Notes under the pieces: generated by a model
Told to the model about the DNA's origin: nothing
Database searches by the model: none
What the model saw: the letters and a program-made list of their open reading frames with translations, nothing else
Shown: piece by piece, positions 25,064-33,783 of the stretch
Layout: each line of letters begins with the position of its first letter
How positions within the stretch are numbered: the first letter of the stretch is position 1
Assembly: GCA_945787015.1 (NCBI GenBank)
Contig: CALZGM010000025.1
Location: 1-46,059, forward strand
Direction: 5' to 3'
DNA from: an uncultured Roseburia sp.
Lineage (GTDB): Bacteria > Bacillota > Clostridia > Lachnospirales > Lachnospiraceae
Length of the DNA: 46,059 nucleotides
Made by a program: the position numbers and the translations under genes

Positions 25064-26857
25064 TTATTTGATTAATCCGCTGTCTTTTAGCAGGAGTTCA
25101 ATATCCGTGCCTTTCACTTTTTTTAGAACAGTCTTTAGCAGTGTTTTTTCTTTAAAACTTAAAGGCAGTTCATCCACACTCTTCTTATCAACTGCATAGT
25201 AACAGGCCTTTAGCAGTTCTCTGACATCGTACTGGGAACCCCAAACCTCCGGTACTGCACGGTCTACGTTTAATAGTGTATACACAGCCTCCATTCCGGT
25301 ACGGATGGAATATTCTGTTGTAAAAATGGTGTCTCTCGGTGTTTCTGCAAACTGACCGACAAAGGCAAAGTTTACCGCTCCTTCCGGGACAACAAGCGGT
25401 CTGTCCTCCTTCTTTCTCGGTTGGAAGAAGGCATTGATGTACGGCATATAGCAGGTTGTGGTGTTACATGCATTCTTTGCTAAGTCTGCAATCTCATTTT
25501 CCGGAATACCGATATGATACAGCCATTCCCTGCAGACTTCTTCACCGGTACATTCCCTCATTGCCTTTTTCACATAATTTCCCGGTTTATTCGTATTTAA
25601 AGAGTAAACCCAAATCAGAACCGTATCCTTATCCTGTGCCTTAAACTGTGGCTGACGGTTGATTGTCCATGACAAAAACCAGTTTTCTGTGGAGTCTTTT
25701 ACTGTCACAATACCACCGGTGGTAACTTTTCCTTCACGTGGATCTCTATGGCAGACATTAATAATATGCTGAATGATTTCTTCATTTGAAGTTGCTACGG
25801 TTGCAGACATCCAGTTTGTAGCTTCTACATCACTGCAGAACTTTTCCGGATTACCATATTCGCCATGTGTAGCCTGCTTTGCGATATTCTTCCATAAATC
25901 CCAGGACTCGCCACAGCCATTTTTAATACCGGACAAATCCGGAGCATGGTCCTGATCTCCGTAGCAGGAAGTATCCGTACAGCAACCGTTTGTGATAATA
26001 ACCAAATCATCTTCTACTAAATCAATGGTTTGTTCTTTGCCATCCTTGATGTAAACAATCTGCTTTGCCACTTTCTTTTTCCCTGTACTATCAATGACCA
26101 CATTTTTTACATCCATGCCATATTCAATCTTCACTCCATGGCTCTCTAAGTATTTTACCAGTGGAAGAATCATACTTTCAAACTGATTGTATTTTGTAAA
26201 TCTTAAGGCTGAAAAATCCGGCAACCCATCGATATGATGACAATATCTGCATAAATACCGTTTCATTTCCAGCGCAGATGACCATTTCTGGAAAGCAAAC
26301 ATGGTCTGCCAGTATAGCCAGAAGTTTGTGTTCCAGAAAGAATCCGGCAGCACTTCTGAGATTTTTTTATCCTCAAGGTCCTTTTCCGGTGTCATAAACA
26401 ACTTGGATAATGCCAATGCAGATGCCTTATCCAGTTCGAATTTTTTATCCGTATGTGCGTCCTCTCCACAATGAATGGAAGCTCTGCATAAGGAATAATT
26501 CGGGTCATGCTTATTTAACCAATAGTATTCGTCCAGAACAGAAACACCTTCTGTCTCGATAGAAGGGACATCCCGATACATATCCCACATGCATTCAAAA
26601 TGGTTATCCATTTCACGGCCGCCACGCATGTAAAAACCTTTTGTAACATCTTTTCTACCATCACAAGAGCCACCGGCCAATTCCAGTTTTTCCAATAAAT
26701 GAATATGCTCACCCTTCATCTGTCCGTCTCTTACCAGATAAAAGGCAGCTGACAATCCTGCCAGTCCTGTTCCAATGATATATGCTGATTTTTTGTCTAC
26801 GCCTTCCGGTTTCTCCGGATGTGCAAATGCCTCATAAGTTCCTGCGCCATAATACAT
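25064..26857 (-). CDS. ohyA: Oleate hydratase
   Basis: 597 aa, normal for this FAD-binding family (formerly 67-kDa myosin-cross-reactive antigen). The Rossmann motif is GTGLAGLSAAFY (29-40), and RGGREMDNHFECMWD holds the conserved acid proposed to protonate the double bond. It adds water to cis-9 double bonds of free oleic or linoleic acid, giving 10-hydroxy acids, which detoxifies unsaturated fatty acids and makes host-active lipids in the gut. It is cytoplasmic and membrane-associated. A TetR-family gene lies 151 bp upstream in the same direction, the likely regulator. Ribosome site AGGAGG. Confidence 0.96.
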   Translation of the reverse strand: MYYGAGTYEAFAHPEKPEGVDKKSAYIIGTGLAGLSAAFYLVRDGQMKGEHIHLLEKLELAGGSCDGRKDVTKGFYMRGGREMDNHFECMWDMYRDVPSIETEGVSVLDEYYWLNKHDPNYSLCRASIHCGEDAHTDKKFELDKASALALSKLFMTPEKDLEDKKISEVLPDSFWNTNFWLYWQTMFAFQKWSSALEMKRYLCRYCHHIDGLPDFSALRFTKYNQFESMILPLVKYLESHGVKIEYGMDVKNVVIDSTGKKKVAKQIVYIKDGKEQTIDLVEDDLVIITNGCCTDTSCYGDQDHAPDLSGIKNGCGESWDLWKNIAKQATHGEYGNPEKFCSDVEATNWMSATVATSNEEIIQHIINVCHRDPREGKVTTGGIVTVKDSTENWFLSWTINRQPQFKAQDKDTVLIWVYSLNTNKPGNYVKKAMRECTGEEVCREWLYHIGIPENEIADLAKNACNTTTCYMPYINAFFQPRKKEDRPLVVPEGAVNFAFVGQFAETPRDTIFTTEYSIRTGMEAVYTLLNVDRAVPEVWGSQYDVRELLKACYYAVDKKSVDELPLSFKEKTLLKTVLKKVKGTDIELLLKDSGLIK

Positions 26858-26930
26858 AATTTTGTCCTCCTGTTTCTTTTGATGCCTTTATTATGTACGA
26901 TTTCAAGCCACTTTAAAATCATCAGAATTC

Positions 26931-26999
26931 AAAGTTTGACGTACTTTAAGACAGGCTACAGGCATTGGCGTAATTTACGACATTCCGGCAGAAATGTCT
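26931..26999. promoter_or_regulatory. Candidate TetR operators upstream of ohyA
   Basis: Two inverted repeats lie in the 151-bp gap between the TetR gene and ohyA: AAAGT-N7-ACTTT (26931-26947) and GACATT-N8-AATGTC (about 26980-26999). A weak minus-strand promoter (TTAAAG, 17 bp, TAATAA) lies between the first repeat and the ATG. Either repeat could be the TetR site; the second could also be a weak terminator of the regulator gene. Confidence 0.35.
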
Positions 27000-27008
27000 G
27001 ATTTTCTG

Positions 27009-27578
27009 CTATCTTTTCTCATTCCTGCTATAATTTTTAAGTGCATGCTCGATAGTTCCTTCGATTAATAAATTTAATCGTTCAATGATTTCCTGCGGTT
27101 CTTCTTTCATATCATTTTTTACCCACTCTAACACAATTGCTACAAATGCATATTTAAAAAAATCCGCTATAAACTTTTTATCTTCCTCCTGCACGACTAA
27201 CCCAACTGCTTTCTCCTCTACTACATTATAAAGAAGAGGATATACTACTTTATAAAGATAACGGTTTAACGTTTCTAAGGAGACGGAATGGTAAATATTG
27301 ATGACGAAGGGTTTGTCTTCCTTTAAAATATGAAAAATGGAAAGGAACCCTTCCTGCCAGGTATCATATGTTTTATTATCCTTCAATACTTTATCTGCAT
27401 CCGTCAGGCAAATCCATTCCACCAAATCCGTAATATCCTGAAAATGATAGTAGAATGTCTGTCGATTGATATCACATCGTTCCGTTATGTCATTAATTGT
27501 AATTTTTGTCAATGGTTTTTCTAACAGTAATTCTTTCAAGGAAGCCGCAATTGCTTTTTTCGTTGTCATGCTGCTCAT
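27009..27578 (-). CDS. TetR-family regulator, probably of ohyA
   Basis: 189 aa. HTH in residues 8-55 (KAIAASLKELLLEKPLTKIT, DINRQTFYYHFQDITDLVEW), followed by an all-helical ligand domain of the DhaS/TetR_C type. Ribosome site GAGGTGATAAAA. It precedes ohyA on the same strand. TetR regulators next to oleate hydratase are usually read as fatty-acid-responsive repressors; that is inference from position here. Confidence 0.88.
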   Translation of the reverse strand: MSSMTTKKAIAASLKELLLEKPLTKITINDITERCDINRQTFYYHFQDITDLVEWICLTDADKVLKDNKTYDTWQEGFLSIFHILKEDKPFVINIYHSVSLETLNRYLYKVVYPLLYNVVEEKAVGLVVQEEDKKFIADFFKYAFVAIVLEWVKNDMKEEPQEIIERLNLLIEGTIEHALKNYSRNEKR

Positions 27579-27636
27579 ATTTTTATCACCTCACGTTCTA
27601 TCATAACATACTTTATGTTTCAAAGTAAGATAAAAA

Positions 27637-27666
27637 GGACTGCATATCAATCCCAATATGCAGTCC
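27637..27666 (-). terminator. Terminator of hsp20
   Basis: GGACTGCATAT pairs with ATATGCAGTCC across an 8-nt loop, followed on the minus strand by TTTTTATC. Confidence 0.93.
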
Positions 27667-27686
27667 CGTATATTAAGAGGTGCCGT

Positions 27687-28151
27687 TTATCCCTCGATGG
27701 CAATGTAATTCTTTTTGTTTTCAACCGCTTTTGCTTCCTTCTTTGGAATCGTCAATCTCAGAATGCCATGTTTAAACAGTCCTTTAATATCCTCTTGAGT
27801 AACGTTCTCTCCCACATAGAAGGAACGCTCACATGCCCCGGCATAACGCTCTTTTCGGATATATTTACCTGTTGTCTTCTCCTGCTCATCCTTGTCAAGA
27901 CCTCTTGCCGCACTAATTGTCAGGTAACCATCCTTTAAGGATACCTGAATTTCATCTTTCTTAAATCCCGGCAAATCCATTTCCAATTCATAAGCATTGT
28001 CTGTTTCTTTTACGTCCGTCTTCATCATGTTCTTTGCATGATGTCCATACAGCTTTTTCTCAAGCTTCTTCATTTCCCTGTCATCAAAGAATGGGAAATC
28101 ATCCATAAAATCATCAAATAAGTTTTCTCCAAAAATACTAGGCATTAACAT
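27687..28151 (-). CDS. Hsp20-family small heat-shock chaperone
   Basis: 154 aa. Alpha-crystallin domain in residues about 42-140 (TDNAYELEMDLPGFKKDEIQ, then SFYVGENVTQEDIKGLFKHG and the beta-strand LRLTIPKKE). The N-terminal arm is short and Phe/Asp-rich, and the tail ends KKNYIAIEG, carrying an I-x-I motif for oligomer contacts. It holds unfolding proteins in the cytoplasm. ATG follows AAGGAGAG. Control is by HrcA through a perfect CIRCE site overlapping the promoter, with a 155-nt leader that contains tandem repeats. Confidence 0.95.
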   Translation of the reverse strand: MLMPSIFGENLFDDFMDDFPFFDDREMKKLEKKLYGHHAKNMMKTDVKETDNAYELEMDLPGFKKDEIQVSLKDGYLTISAARGLDKDEQEKTTGKYIRKERYAGACERSFYVGENVTQEDIKGLFKHGILRLTIPKKEAKAVENKKNYIAIEG

Positions 28152-28196
28152 AAGTCATCTCTCCTTTTCTTACTATCTCTATGCATGTTTACCTTG

Positions 28197-28275
28197 TTTC
28201 TTGGAACCTATTAGAGTTTTCTGGAACCGATTGGGGTTTCATAAAACCTATTGGGTTTCATGAACCGGATTTAGG
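28197..28275 (-). repeat. Four tandem ~20-bp repeats in the hsp20 leader
   Basis: Units begin at 28197, 28217, 28237 and 28256 (20, 20, 19 and 20 bp) with the plus-strand pattern TTTC-N2-GGAACC-N-ATTGG. In the mRNA sense several units form small AACC...GGTT hairpins. A strong ribosome-like AAAGGAGGAGGG (about 28284-28297) precedes them. A short frame MKPNRFYETPIGSRKL runs through the repeats but begins about 25 nt from that site. The array lies entirely between the CIRCE promoter and hsp20. Confidence 0.8.
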
Positions 28276-28306
28276 ATTTTTATCCCTCCTCCTTTGTTCA
28301 GTATGT

Positions 28307-28348
28307 ACTATATCACCATTATTAGCACTCGTCAATACAGAGTGCTAA
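28307..28348 (-). promoter_or_regulatory. hsp20 promoter with perfect CIRCE operator
   Basis: TTAGCACTC-N9-GAGTGCTAA at 28322-28348 is an exact match to CIRCE, the HrcA binding site. On the minus strand the promoter is TTGACG (28330-28335), 17 bp, TATAGT (28307-28312), so CIRCE covers the -35 box. HrcA bound here would block transcription until heat or misfolded protein titrates GroEL. Confidence 0.97.
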
Positions 28349-28396
28349 TAATTCTATAAAAGAACTATTACCAAATTATAAATTTTCACAGGATTT

Positions 28397-28991
28397 TTAC
28401 ACTCTCCAAACACCTTTTTTATAGAAGCCCATACACAACACTGTACCAATTACCCAGCCAATCGGCCAGGGCAGCCAAATGCCTGTCGCTTCAAATGGAA
28501 GCACTAATATATAAGCAAGTACAACCCGAAGAATCAAATCTTCGAATGTTGAAACCATAAAATACTTCATAGCTCCCGAGCCACGCAATACTCCATCTGT
28601 AGTTAGCTTCATAAAAATCATGAAATAAAATGGTGCTACAATGCTTAAAAACTCCATACCTGTCTCTAATGCAAGCGGGCTTTCTTCACTAGCTCATTAT
28701 TTTTTGCTCCAATATGTTGTGCCGTAAAGCTTGAGATTGCATTTCCAATCGTGCCGAAGCAGGTAATTGCAAAGGTATTAATCTTAATTGCAGCAGAATA
28801 TCCTGCAATCACGGAAGAGCCAAAGCCATTCACAAGGCTTTGTACAAAAATATTTCCTACCGATACAAAGCTCTGCTGTAAAATACTTGGAATTGCAACA
28901 CCGGTCACATCCCAGTGAAGACATGCCAAAAATACCCAGTAAACTGCCATAAAATTTTTCGTGGCTCCCCTGCCGTTAAATCTTTTATCAT
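28397..28991 (-). pseudogene. Decayed MATE-family efflux pump
   Basis: Pieces of one MATE gene are still in order. ATG 28991 begins MIKDLTAGEPRKILWQFTG, the usual N-terminus. After a frame change the middle reads SILQQSFVSVGNIFVQSLVN and AGYSAAIKINTFAITCFGT. After a second break near 28660 the last part reads ALETGMEFLSIVAPFYF and GVLRGSGAMKYF to the stop at 28397. Roughly 595 bp remain of an expected 1.35 kb, so large internal deletions occurred, with at least two frame changes. Not functional. Confidence 0.9.
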
Positions 28992-29139
28992 TGCCTGTAT
29001 TGCTCCTTGCCAAGTCTTTTATTTTTACACATTTTCCGAAATAAGTGAAAAAGACCTTACAGGAATCATTTCCTATAAAGTCTCCCCAACCACTCTATTA
29101 TTCAATTATTATAGTAAAATCAGCATGTAAAAACATGTT

Positions 29140-29370
29140 TTATACTGCCAATTTTTTCAGTACTTTTCCGAATTCCTTATTATCAGAATTGTATGTAACA
29201 ATCAGATTGTCATTTCCTATCAGTGACATCATGCCTAAAATAGATTTTCCGTCCACATAATACTGATACATTTCTTTTCTTACATTCACATCAGAGTCAC
29301 ATTGACTGCTGGCTAATACAAATTTTCTTGCAGAATCAATGGAGTCTAATTTAATACGTACTTCTTTCAT
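29140..29370 (-). CDS. HPr-like protein lacking His15 (Crh-like)
   Basis: 76 aa, close to HPr length. The region VDGKSILGMMSL matches the HPr Ser46 site (here Ser43), target of HPr kinase. The N-terminal site where HPr has GLHARPA with the active His reads SIDSARKFV, with no histidine. So it cannot take phosphate from enzyme I but could be a Ser-phosphorylated signalling partner, as Bacillus Crh is for CcpA. Ribosome site AGGAGCGGGAT upstream. Flanked by a dead MATE gene and a GntR gene. The Crh comparison is inference. Confidence 0.82.
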   Translation of the reverse strand: MKEVRIKLDSIDSARKFVLASSQCDSDVNVRKEMYQYYVDGKSILGMMSLIGNDNLIVTYNSDNKEFGKVLKKLAV

Positions 29371-29494
29371 ATTTATCCCGCTCCTTACATTAAAGATTCT
29401 TTTGTATTTTTATTTTTTATAAAATAGCATAAATGGTTTTATTTTTCAACCTCTAATATATTACATATTTTGATATATATATGAGAAATCGTTA

Positions 29495-29541
29495 TGCAAT
29501 ATTGCAACAATCTTGTTGAATCATCAAACATATGGTATAAA
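29495..29541 (+). promoter_or_regulatory. GntR gene promoter with two palindromes
   Basis: TTGTTG (29513-29518), 17 bp, TATAAA (29536-29541). TGCAATATTGCA (29495-29506) is a perfect 12-bp palindrome, and CAACAATCTTGTTG (29505-29518) is an inverted repeat overlapping the -35 box. These are candidate autoregulatory sites. Confidence 0.55.
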
Positions 29542-29576
29542 ATATATATGAATATATGGAATGGGAGCGCATAAAT

Positions 29577-30257
29577 ATGATTATTACTACTAAGAAAAGT
29601 CTGGATGAATCTGCGAAAGATTATGTTGCCAGACAGCTTATCTATAATATTATTCATTTCCACCTTGTTCCGGGTCAGCAATTAGACGCAACTGAATTAT
29701 GTGAATTATTCCATGTCAGCAAAATTCCCCTTCGTGAGGCGGAGTTAGAACTGGCACAGACTAAACTGTTAGAGATAAGACCAAAGGTAGGCGTTTTTGT
29801 TACCTATATTGATACGGATTTTATCGAAGAAATTCGCAGCTTAAGAAGTACGTTAGAAAGCGAACTGGTCACAATCGCCTGTGATTTATTTACCAGAGAA
29901 CAAATTGATTCCATGTGGGAAAATATTGCATTATGGAAGATGTATTTAGAGCGCAACAACGAAGAGAAAGTGTTTCAGCTTGATAAAGAATTTCACAAAA
30001 TGCTATATGAGTTCTGCAATCATCCCAATTGGTACCAATTAGTAAATAATATTTCTCCCCACTATGACCGAACCATTGTTTTAAGTTTTCGCTGTCATGA
30101 GATGAATCGAATCGTAACAGATCATGAGGAACTCGTCCGTGCTATCGAAGCGCATGATAAAGAAAAAGCGGCTCATATTGCAAGATTGCATATGACCCGC
30201 TATATAGAAAATCTTACTATTTTAAAAGAGCAGTTTGCTGATTACTTTGTAAAGTAG
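29577..30257 (+). CDS. GntR-family regulator, FCD (FadR) type
   Basis: About 226 aa. Winged HTH in residues 10-75 (LVPGQQLDATELCELFHVSKIPLREAELEL), with SKIPLREA in the place of the usual SRTPVREA. A helical FCD ligand domain follows, with metal-site-type residues (D...H in QLDKEFHKML, later H in ITDHEELVRAI and ARLHM). FCD members sense carboxylic acids or sugar acids. ATG 29577 follows GGGAGCGC. No adjacent intact operon indicates its target; nearby genes are decayed. Confidence 0.88.
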   Translation: MIITTKKSLDESAKDYVARQLIYNIIHFHLVPGQQLDATELCELFHVSKIPLREAELELAQTKLLEIRPKVGVFVTYIDTDFIEEIRSLRSTLESELVTIACDLFTREQIDSMWENIALWKMYLERNNEEKVFQLDKEFHKMLYEFCNHPNWYQLVNNISPHYDRTIVLSFRCHEMNRIVTDHEELVRAIEAHDKEKAAHIARLHMTRYIENLTILKEQFADYFVK

Positions 30258-30516
30258 CCCCATTCCCAATTTCGCATTCCTCATCACTATATCCCATACA
30301 GCCACACAAAACAGAGGTATATTCTGAAACTCTTCTTACGTGCTGCCCAGTATTTTCCGATTTGTTTTTTATAATCTGAGAAAGTGACAGAATCAAGTTT
30401 TCCTGATCTGCATATAGCTCTTTATTTTTATTTGCCAGTGTAGTGATTAGCTTTTCTAATGAGATATTACAATCATTGGTACACTTAGAACTGCAGTATA
30501 TATCACATATTTTCTT
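30258..30516 (-). pseudogene. Remnant of an HD-GYP/HD-domain protein
   Basis: An open minus-strand frame without a start reads NISLEKLITTLANKNKELYA, then NTGQHVRRVSEYTSVL and GCMGYSDEECEIG. The second block matches the first helices of HD-GYP domains (TGxHxxRV, then LGYSEEE). The frame breaks off before the catalytic HD pair, and a stop precedes the similarity. It is a fragment of about 80 residues, not functional. The next 200 bp (30520-30729) hold an open frame without recognisable similarity. Confidence 0.7.
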
Positions 30517-30732
30517 TCATTATAAAGGCAAGAAAACACCAAAGGAAATACCAGCATAATAATGGTGTAGTAAGAAAGTGTCGCATATTACAGCCCCGAC
30601 TGAGAAACCAGAATTGCTAAAATAAAGTACCTCACTCCGGTCGACCGTATCTTTAAAATATTGTAAAACAAAGTCGGCCAAACAGACTATTGATATCTTA
30701 TTAATTTTATTATAAAAGGATTTATACATAGT

Positions 30733-31470
30733 CTAGGGTTTCTCCGGAGTCGCAATCATTTTGCAGATTGCTTCGACTGTCTGATTTTGTTGTTCCTCAC
30801 TCGAAATAAAAGCATCTCCATCCTTTTTCTGAATACCATAGTTTCCAAATTGTGCATGGTTTCCGCCATCTATACAGATTTCTGTATAATCCGCGGGCAT
30901 ATACGCTCTTCCTTCCTCCAATTTATCCATATTGAGCACACCATCCTCACTTCCATAAAGCGAAACCACTGAAAAATTCTCTGCCTGCAAGCTTTTCGTC
31001 GGATAGGCTGCCAAAAGCACCAATCCCTTTAAACTGTCCAAGTGTTTGGCAGAATATGACGCCGCCATTGCACCTCCTAAAGAATGACCGCCCAGATACC
31101 AAAACTTGTATCCATAATTCTTTATGATATCGTCTGCCCTGTTCTGTTCTAAAAATGCCAGGTTGCATGGCATTTTTACTAAAAATACATCTGTTCCATT
31201 TTCAGCAATCTGGTGCATCAAAGGAACGTATGCAGTATATTCTACCTTTGCCCCGGGATAAAAAATAAGTGCCTTTTCTTTTCCCGGCCCATCTATAAAT
31301 AAACCGCTTTCTATTTCATCAATTTTTACTGTACTGCTTTCATGAAAAAATTGCTGTACACTTTCGTCGCTTTTATAATAGTCACAAACGTACCATGTAG
31401 AAGCAGCTACCAGTAAAAAGACTAATGCAGCAATCGCTACAAACCCTTTATTCTTTCTGATTTTTCTCAT
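30733..31470 (-). CDS. Membrane-anchored alpha/beta-hydrolase
   Basis: 245 aa. An N-terminal helix (residues 8-28) anchors or exports it. The elbow is GGHSLGGAMA (Ser near 133), an Asp lies in LYGSEDGVL, and the His is in GGNHAQFGNYG. This pattern matches the dienelactone-hydrolase/alpha-beta hydrolase 11 group. Its ATG overlaps the phosphoesterase stop (ATGA), showing coupling. Third gene of an operon with an amino-acid permease and a phosphoesterase. Substrate unknown. Confidence 0.86.
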   Translation of the reverse strand: MRKIRKNKGFVAIAALVFLLVAASTWYVCDYYKSDESVQQFFHESSTVKIDEIESGLFIDGPGKEKALIFYPGAKVEYTAYVPLMHQIAENGTDVFLVKMPCNLAFLEQNRADDIIKNYGYKFWYLGGHSLGGAMAASYSAKHLDSLKGLVLLAAYPTKSLQAENFSVVSLYGSEDGVLNMDKLEEGRAYMPADYTEICIDGGNHAQFGNYGIQKKDGDAFISSEEQQNQTVEAICKMIATPEKP

Positions 31471-32495
31471 TTTCTTTTCTCAACTCCACGAACCCTCGTA
31501 GACACCACCGATCCAAGCGGCACCATTCCAATCTCTACGGTTCCATCCGTTTTCCTCTCAATAAGTGTTCCACCACGCTGGATATAATTTTTTTTCATAC
31601 CATTATAGCCAAGGTAATCAATGGACATCCCATAGGTCATCTGAATGCCCTTATAAGTAAGTGACAGTGTGTTTAAATGATCATGTCCACAGAACATCCA
31701 CTTTATCACACCATTTTCCACTGCTTTATCAAAAAAAGTACCCGGGTACTTAGAAATTCCAAAGTACTCATGCTTCTCAGCAATGCTGCCATGCTGATAG
31801 ATAACACTCTTGTCGCCAAGCTTCATTTTCTCATAAGCTTCCTTAAATTCACGGAGCGGCATGTGGAAAAATGCCATAGCCTGTATGTCCGGATTCTCTT
31901 GTTTTAATATAGTAAGGCGCTCCATACACCAGTCCACCTGGTCATCCTGAATGCGGTCAAATCCACTGAAAAACCAGCCTCCCTCTCCGTACATATTAGA
32001 ATCCAGCATCACCAGTGGTAGAAGCACTTTCCCGGTATCATCCACTAATTCGATCAGAAAGTTGCCTACACCCGTAAGATTCTTCCTGCCTTCTGTGAAG
32101 ATGCAATACTTTCCTTGCTTGTACAGTTCTGCCAGGTCTTCCTTGTTACACGTCGAGCCCATCTCACAATCATGATTTCCAAAAACCAAGGTATAAGGTA
32201 TCTCAAACCTATCCAGGAATGCCATTAATTTTTTTGCCTGTTTGCGGTTATTAAGTGTTCCTGCCTTTGGCAAAAAGGGAAAAATAGAATCCCCGGTAAG
32301 CACTATCAAGTCCGGTTTTGTTTTTTCGATGATTTTTTTCACAGCATCCAGAGCAAGCTTGTCCTTCCCCTTTGATAGAACGCCAAAGCCCAAATGCAGA
32401 TCCGTCAGCTGCAGGATTTTAAAATCCCTGTCTTTTTGTATTTGTAATGTAAATGTCTCATCATCTATCTGTTTGCATTTTTCTGAAAGATACAT
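31467..32495 (-). CDS. Calcineurin-like metallophosphoesterase
   Basis: 342 aa. The metal-binding blocks are QLTDLHLGF, LTGDSIFP, VFGNHDCE, an AFFHMPL block and CGHDHLNTL. No signal peptide, so it is cytoplasmic. The family cleaves phosphodiesters or phosphomonoesters; the fungal and plant homologues of this type (DCR2-like) are phosphatases. It starts 16 bp after the permease gene and overlaps the following hydrolase by 4 bp. Confidence 0.92.
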   Translation of the reverse strand: MYLSEKCKQIDDETFTLQIQKDRDFKILQLTDLHLGFGVLSKGKDKLALDAVKKIIEKTKPDLIVLTGDSIFPFLPKAGTLNNRKQAKKLMAFLDRFEIPYTLVFGNHDCEMGSTCNKEDLAELYKQGKYCIFTEGRKNLTGVGNFLIELVDDTGKVLLPLVMLDSNMYGEGGWFFSGFDRIQDDQVDWCMERLTILKQENPDIQAMAFFHMPLREFKEAYEKMKLGDKSVIYQHGSIAEKHEYFGISKYPGTFFDKAVENGVIKWMFCGHDHLNTLSLTYKGIQMTYGMSIDYLGYNGMKKNYIQRGGTLIERKTDGTVEIGMVPLGSVVSTRVRGVEKRK

Positions 32496-32510
32496 AAATC
32501 CTGCCTTTCC

Positions 32511-33665
32511 TTAAGTTAACGGAACAAGTGATCCAATCGCCGAAATAATTGTCGAAATGACCATCAGCACCTGAAACGGCACTGTTCCTATCACACCGCA
32601 TATCGGACTCGCACCGGCTTTCCGTCTTGATTTGCCATAGGTAAGCACAAGCATGATGCTGACAAGAACCACAACACCACTCATGATTCGTGTCAGAATA
32701 ATAAAGCTGTTTACTCCAAAAATTGCAAACAGAATACATGGAATGGTAGCAATCAGCCAGCTCACACGGTTTCCAATACCGACCTGCTCATGTACCACAT
32801 CGCGCAACGCCAGAGTATTTGACCAAAAAGTCGTCAGCAGTGCAAACAGTGAAAAGATTCCAGCCAGAACAACTGCCCATTTGCCGATGCTCTCGCCCAG
32901 CTGCATATATGCCAGTTCCTTATTGATAGCCCCTTTCGTTCCAAGCAATACCGTCATTGTCACAACGAGGACAAATACAGAGGACAACCCAAAGCCTATG
33001 AATATAGACTTTCTTATCTTACCCGGATTCCCATCAAGCCCCTTCACAACCTGGATGACCGCCTGATTTGCGGAAGTGGCAAACACTACCATGCTGTAGA
33101 GCGCAAGCAGATTGTTCCAGTGAAATGGTGCCGTATACAGTGCATTTACAGGATGCATAAATGTTCCGACTGTCATGACTGCCACGATACCCATGAGAAG
33201 TACCACTGCATATTTCTGTGCAATTCCCACTGCTTTCATTCCCATGAATACCACGATTCCCGCAATCACATAGTAGACAAGCTGCGCTGCCCACATCGGC
33301 ATTCCAAACCATGTTGTGAATATCTGGGCACCACCATTAATATTGCCGCTTACACCAATCATTATGGCCAATCCATACACCACGAATACAATCCAGCTGA
33401 ATATTTTCTTTGCCACGCCATGGAACAATTCGCCTTCGAAACTTTTGACGAGCTGTACACCTCCGTTATTATAGGAAAGTTCTGCAATAATTAAATGCAG
33501 AATCACATTGACAAGATAGGCGAGCGCTACCATCCATACCACATCCAGCATACTGTTCTTCGTCGCCAGATAAGGCACTGCAATAATCCCTGTACCTATA
33601 CTGTTTCCCACAATCATGCTGATTGCTTCAAATGTAGTTAATTTTGCTTCTGATTTGATTTCCAT
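32511..33665 (-). CDS. Amino-acid permease (APC superfamily, aromatic amino acid/serine type)
   Basis: 384 aa with about eleven membrane helices. MIVGNSIGTGIIAVPYLAT in the first helix is the unwound substrate-binding segment of this fold. The overall length fits the short HAAAP/spore-germination-like permeases of anaerobes. Ribosome site AGGAGAT. First gene of the permease-phosphoesterase-hydrolase operon; the AraC gene upstream ends 118 bp away and no promoter was obvious in that gap. Specific amino acid unknown. Confidence 0.85.
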   Translation of the reverse strand: MEIKSEAKLTTFEAISMIVGNSIGTGIIAVPYLATKNSMLDVVWMVALAYLVNVILHLIIAELSYNNGGVQLVKSFEGELFHGVAKKIFSWIVFVVYGLAIMIGVSGNINGGAQIFTTWFGMPMWAAQLVYYVIAGIVVFMGMKAVGIAQKYAVVLLMGIVAVMTVGTFMHPVNALYTAPFHWNNLLALYSMVVFATSANQAVIQVVKGLDGNPGKIRKSIFIGFGLSSVFVLVVTMTVLLGTKGAINKELAYMQLGESIGKWAVVLAGIFSLFALLTTFWSNTLALRDVVHEQVGIGNRVSWLIATIPCILFAIFGVNSFIILTRIMSGVVVLVSIMLVLTYGKSRRKAGASPICGVIGTVPFQVLMVISTIISAIGSLVPLT

Positions 33666-33783
33666 CTTTTGTATCTCCTATGATTTTCTTCTTCCGTGTA
33701 ATCTTCCACGTGCTCTTTGCATATCTCCGTGTATCCTTCTTCGCCCTCACCAAAAATACAAGGGTCTGTGCAAGGTAACAATA

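Noticed and set aside
28197-28275. CRISPR-like array
   Set aside because: Four short imperfect repeats with no spacers and no cas genes; they are contiguous tandem units.
30520-30729. 69-residue minus-strand frame
   Set aside because: No recognisable family, no good ribosome site, and it lies beside a decayed HD-GYP remnant; probably chance.
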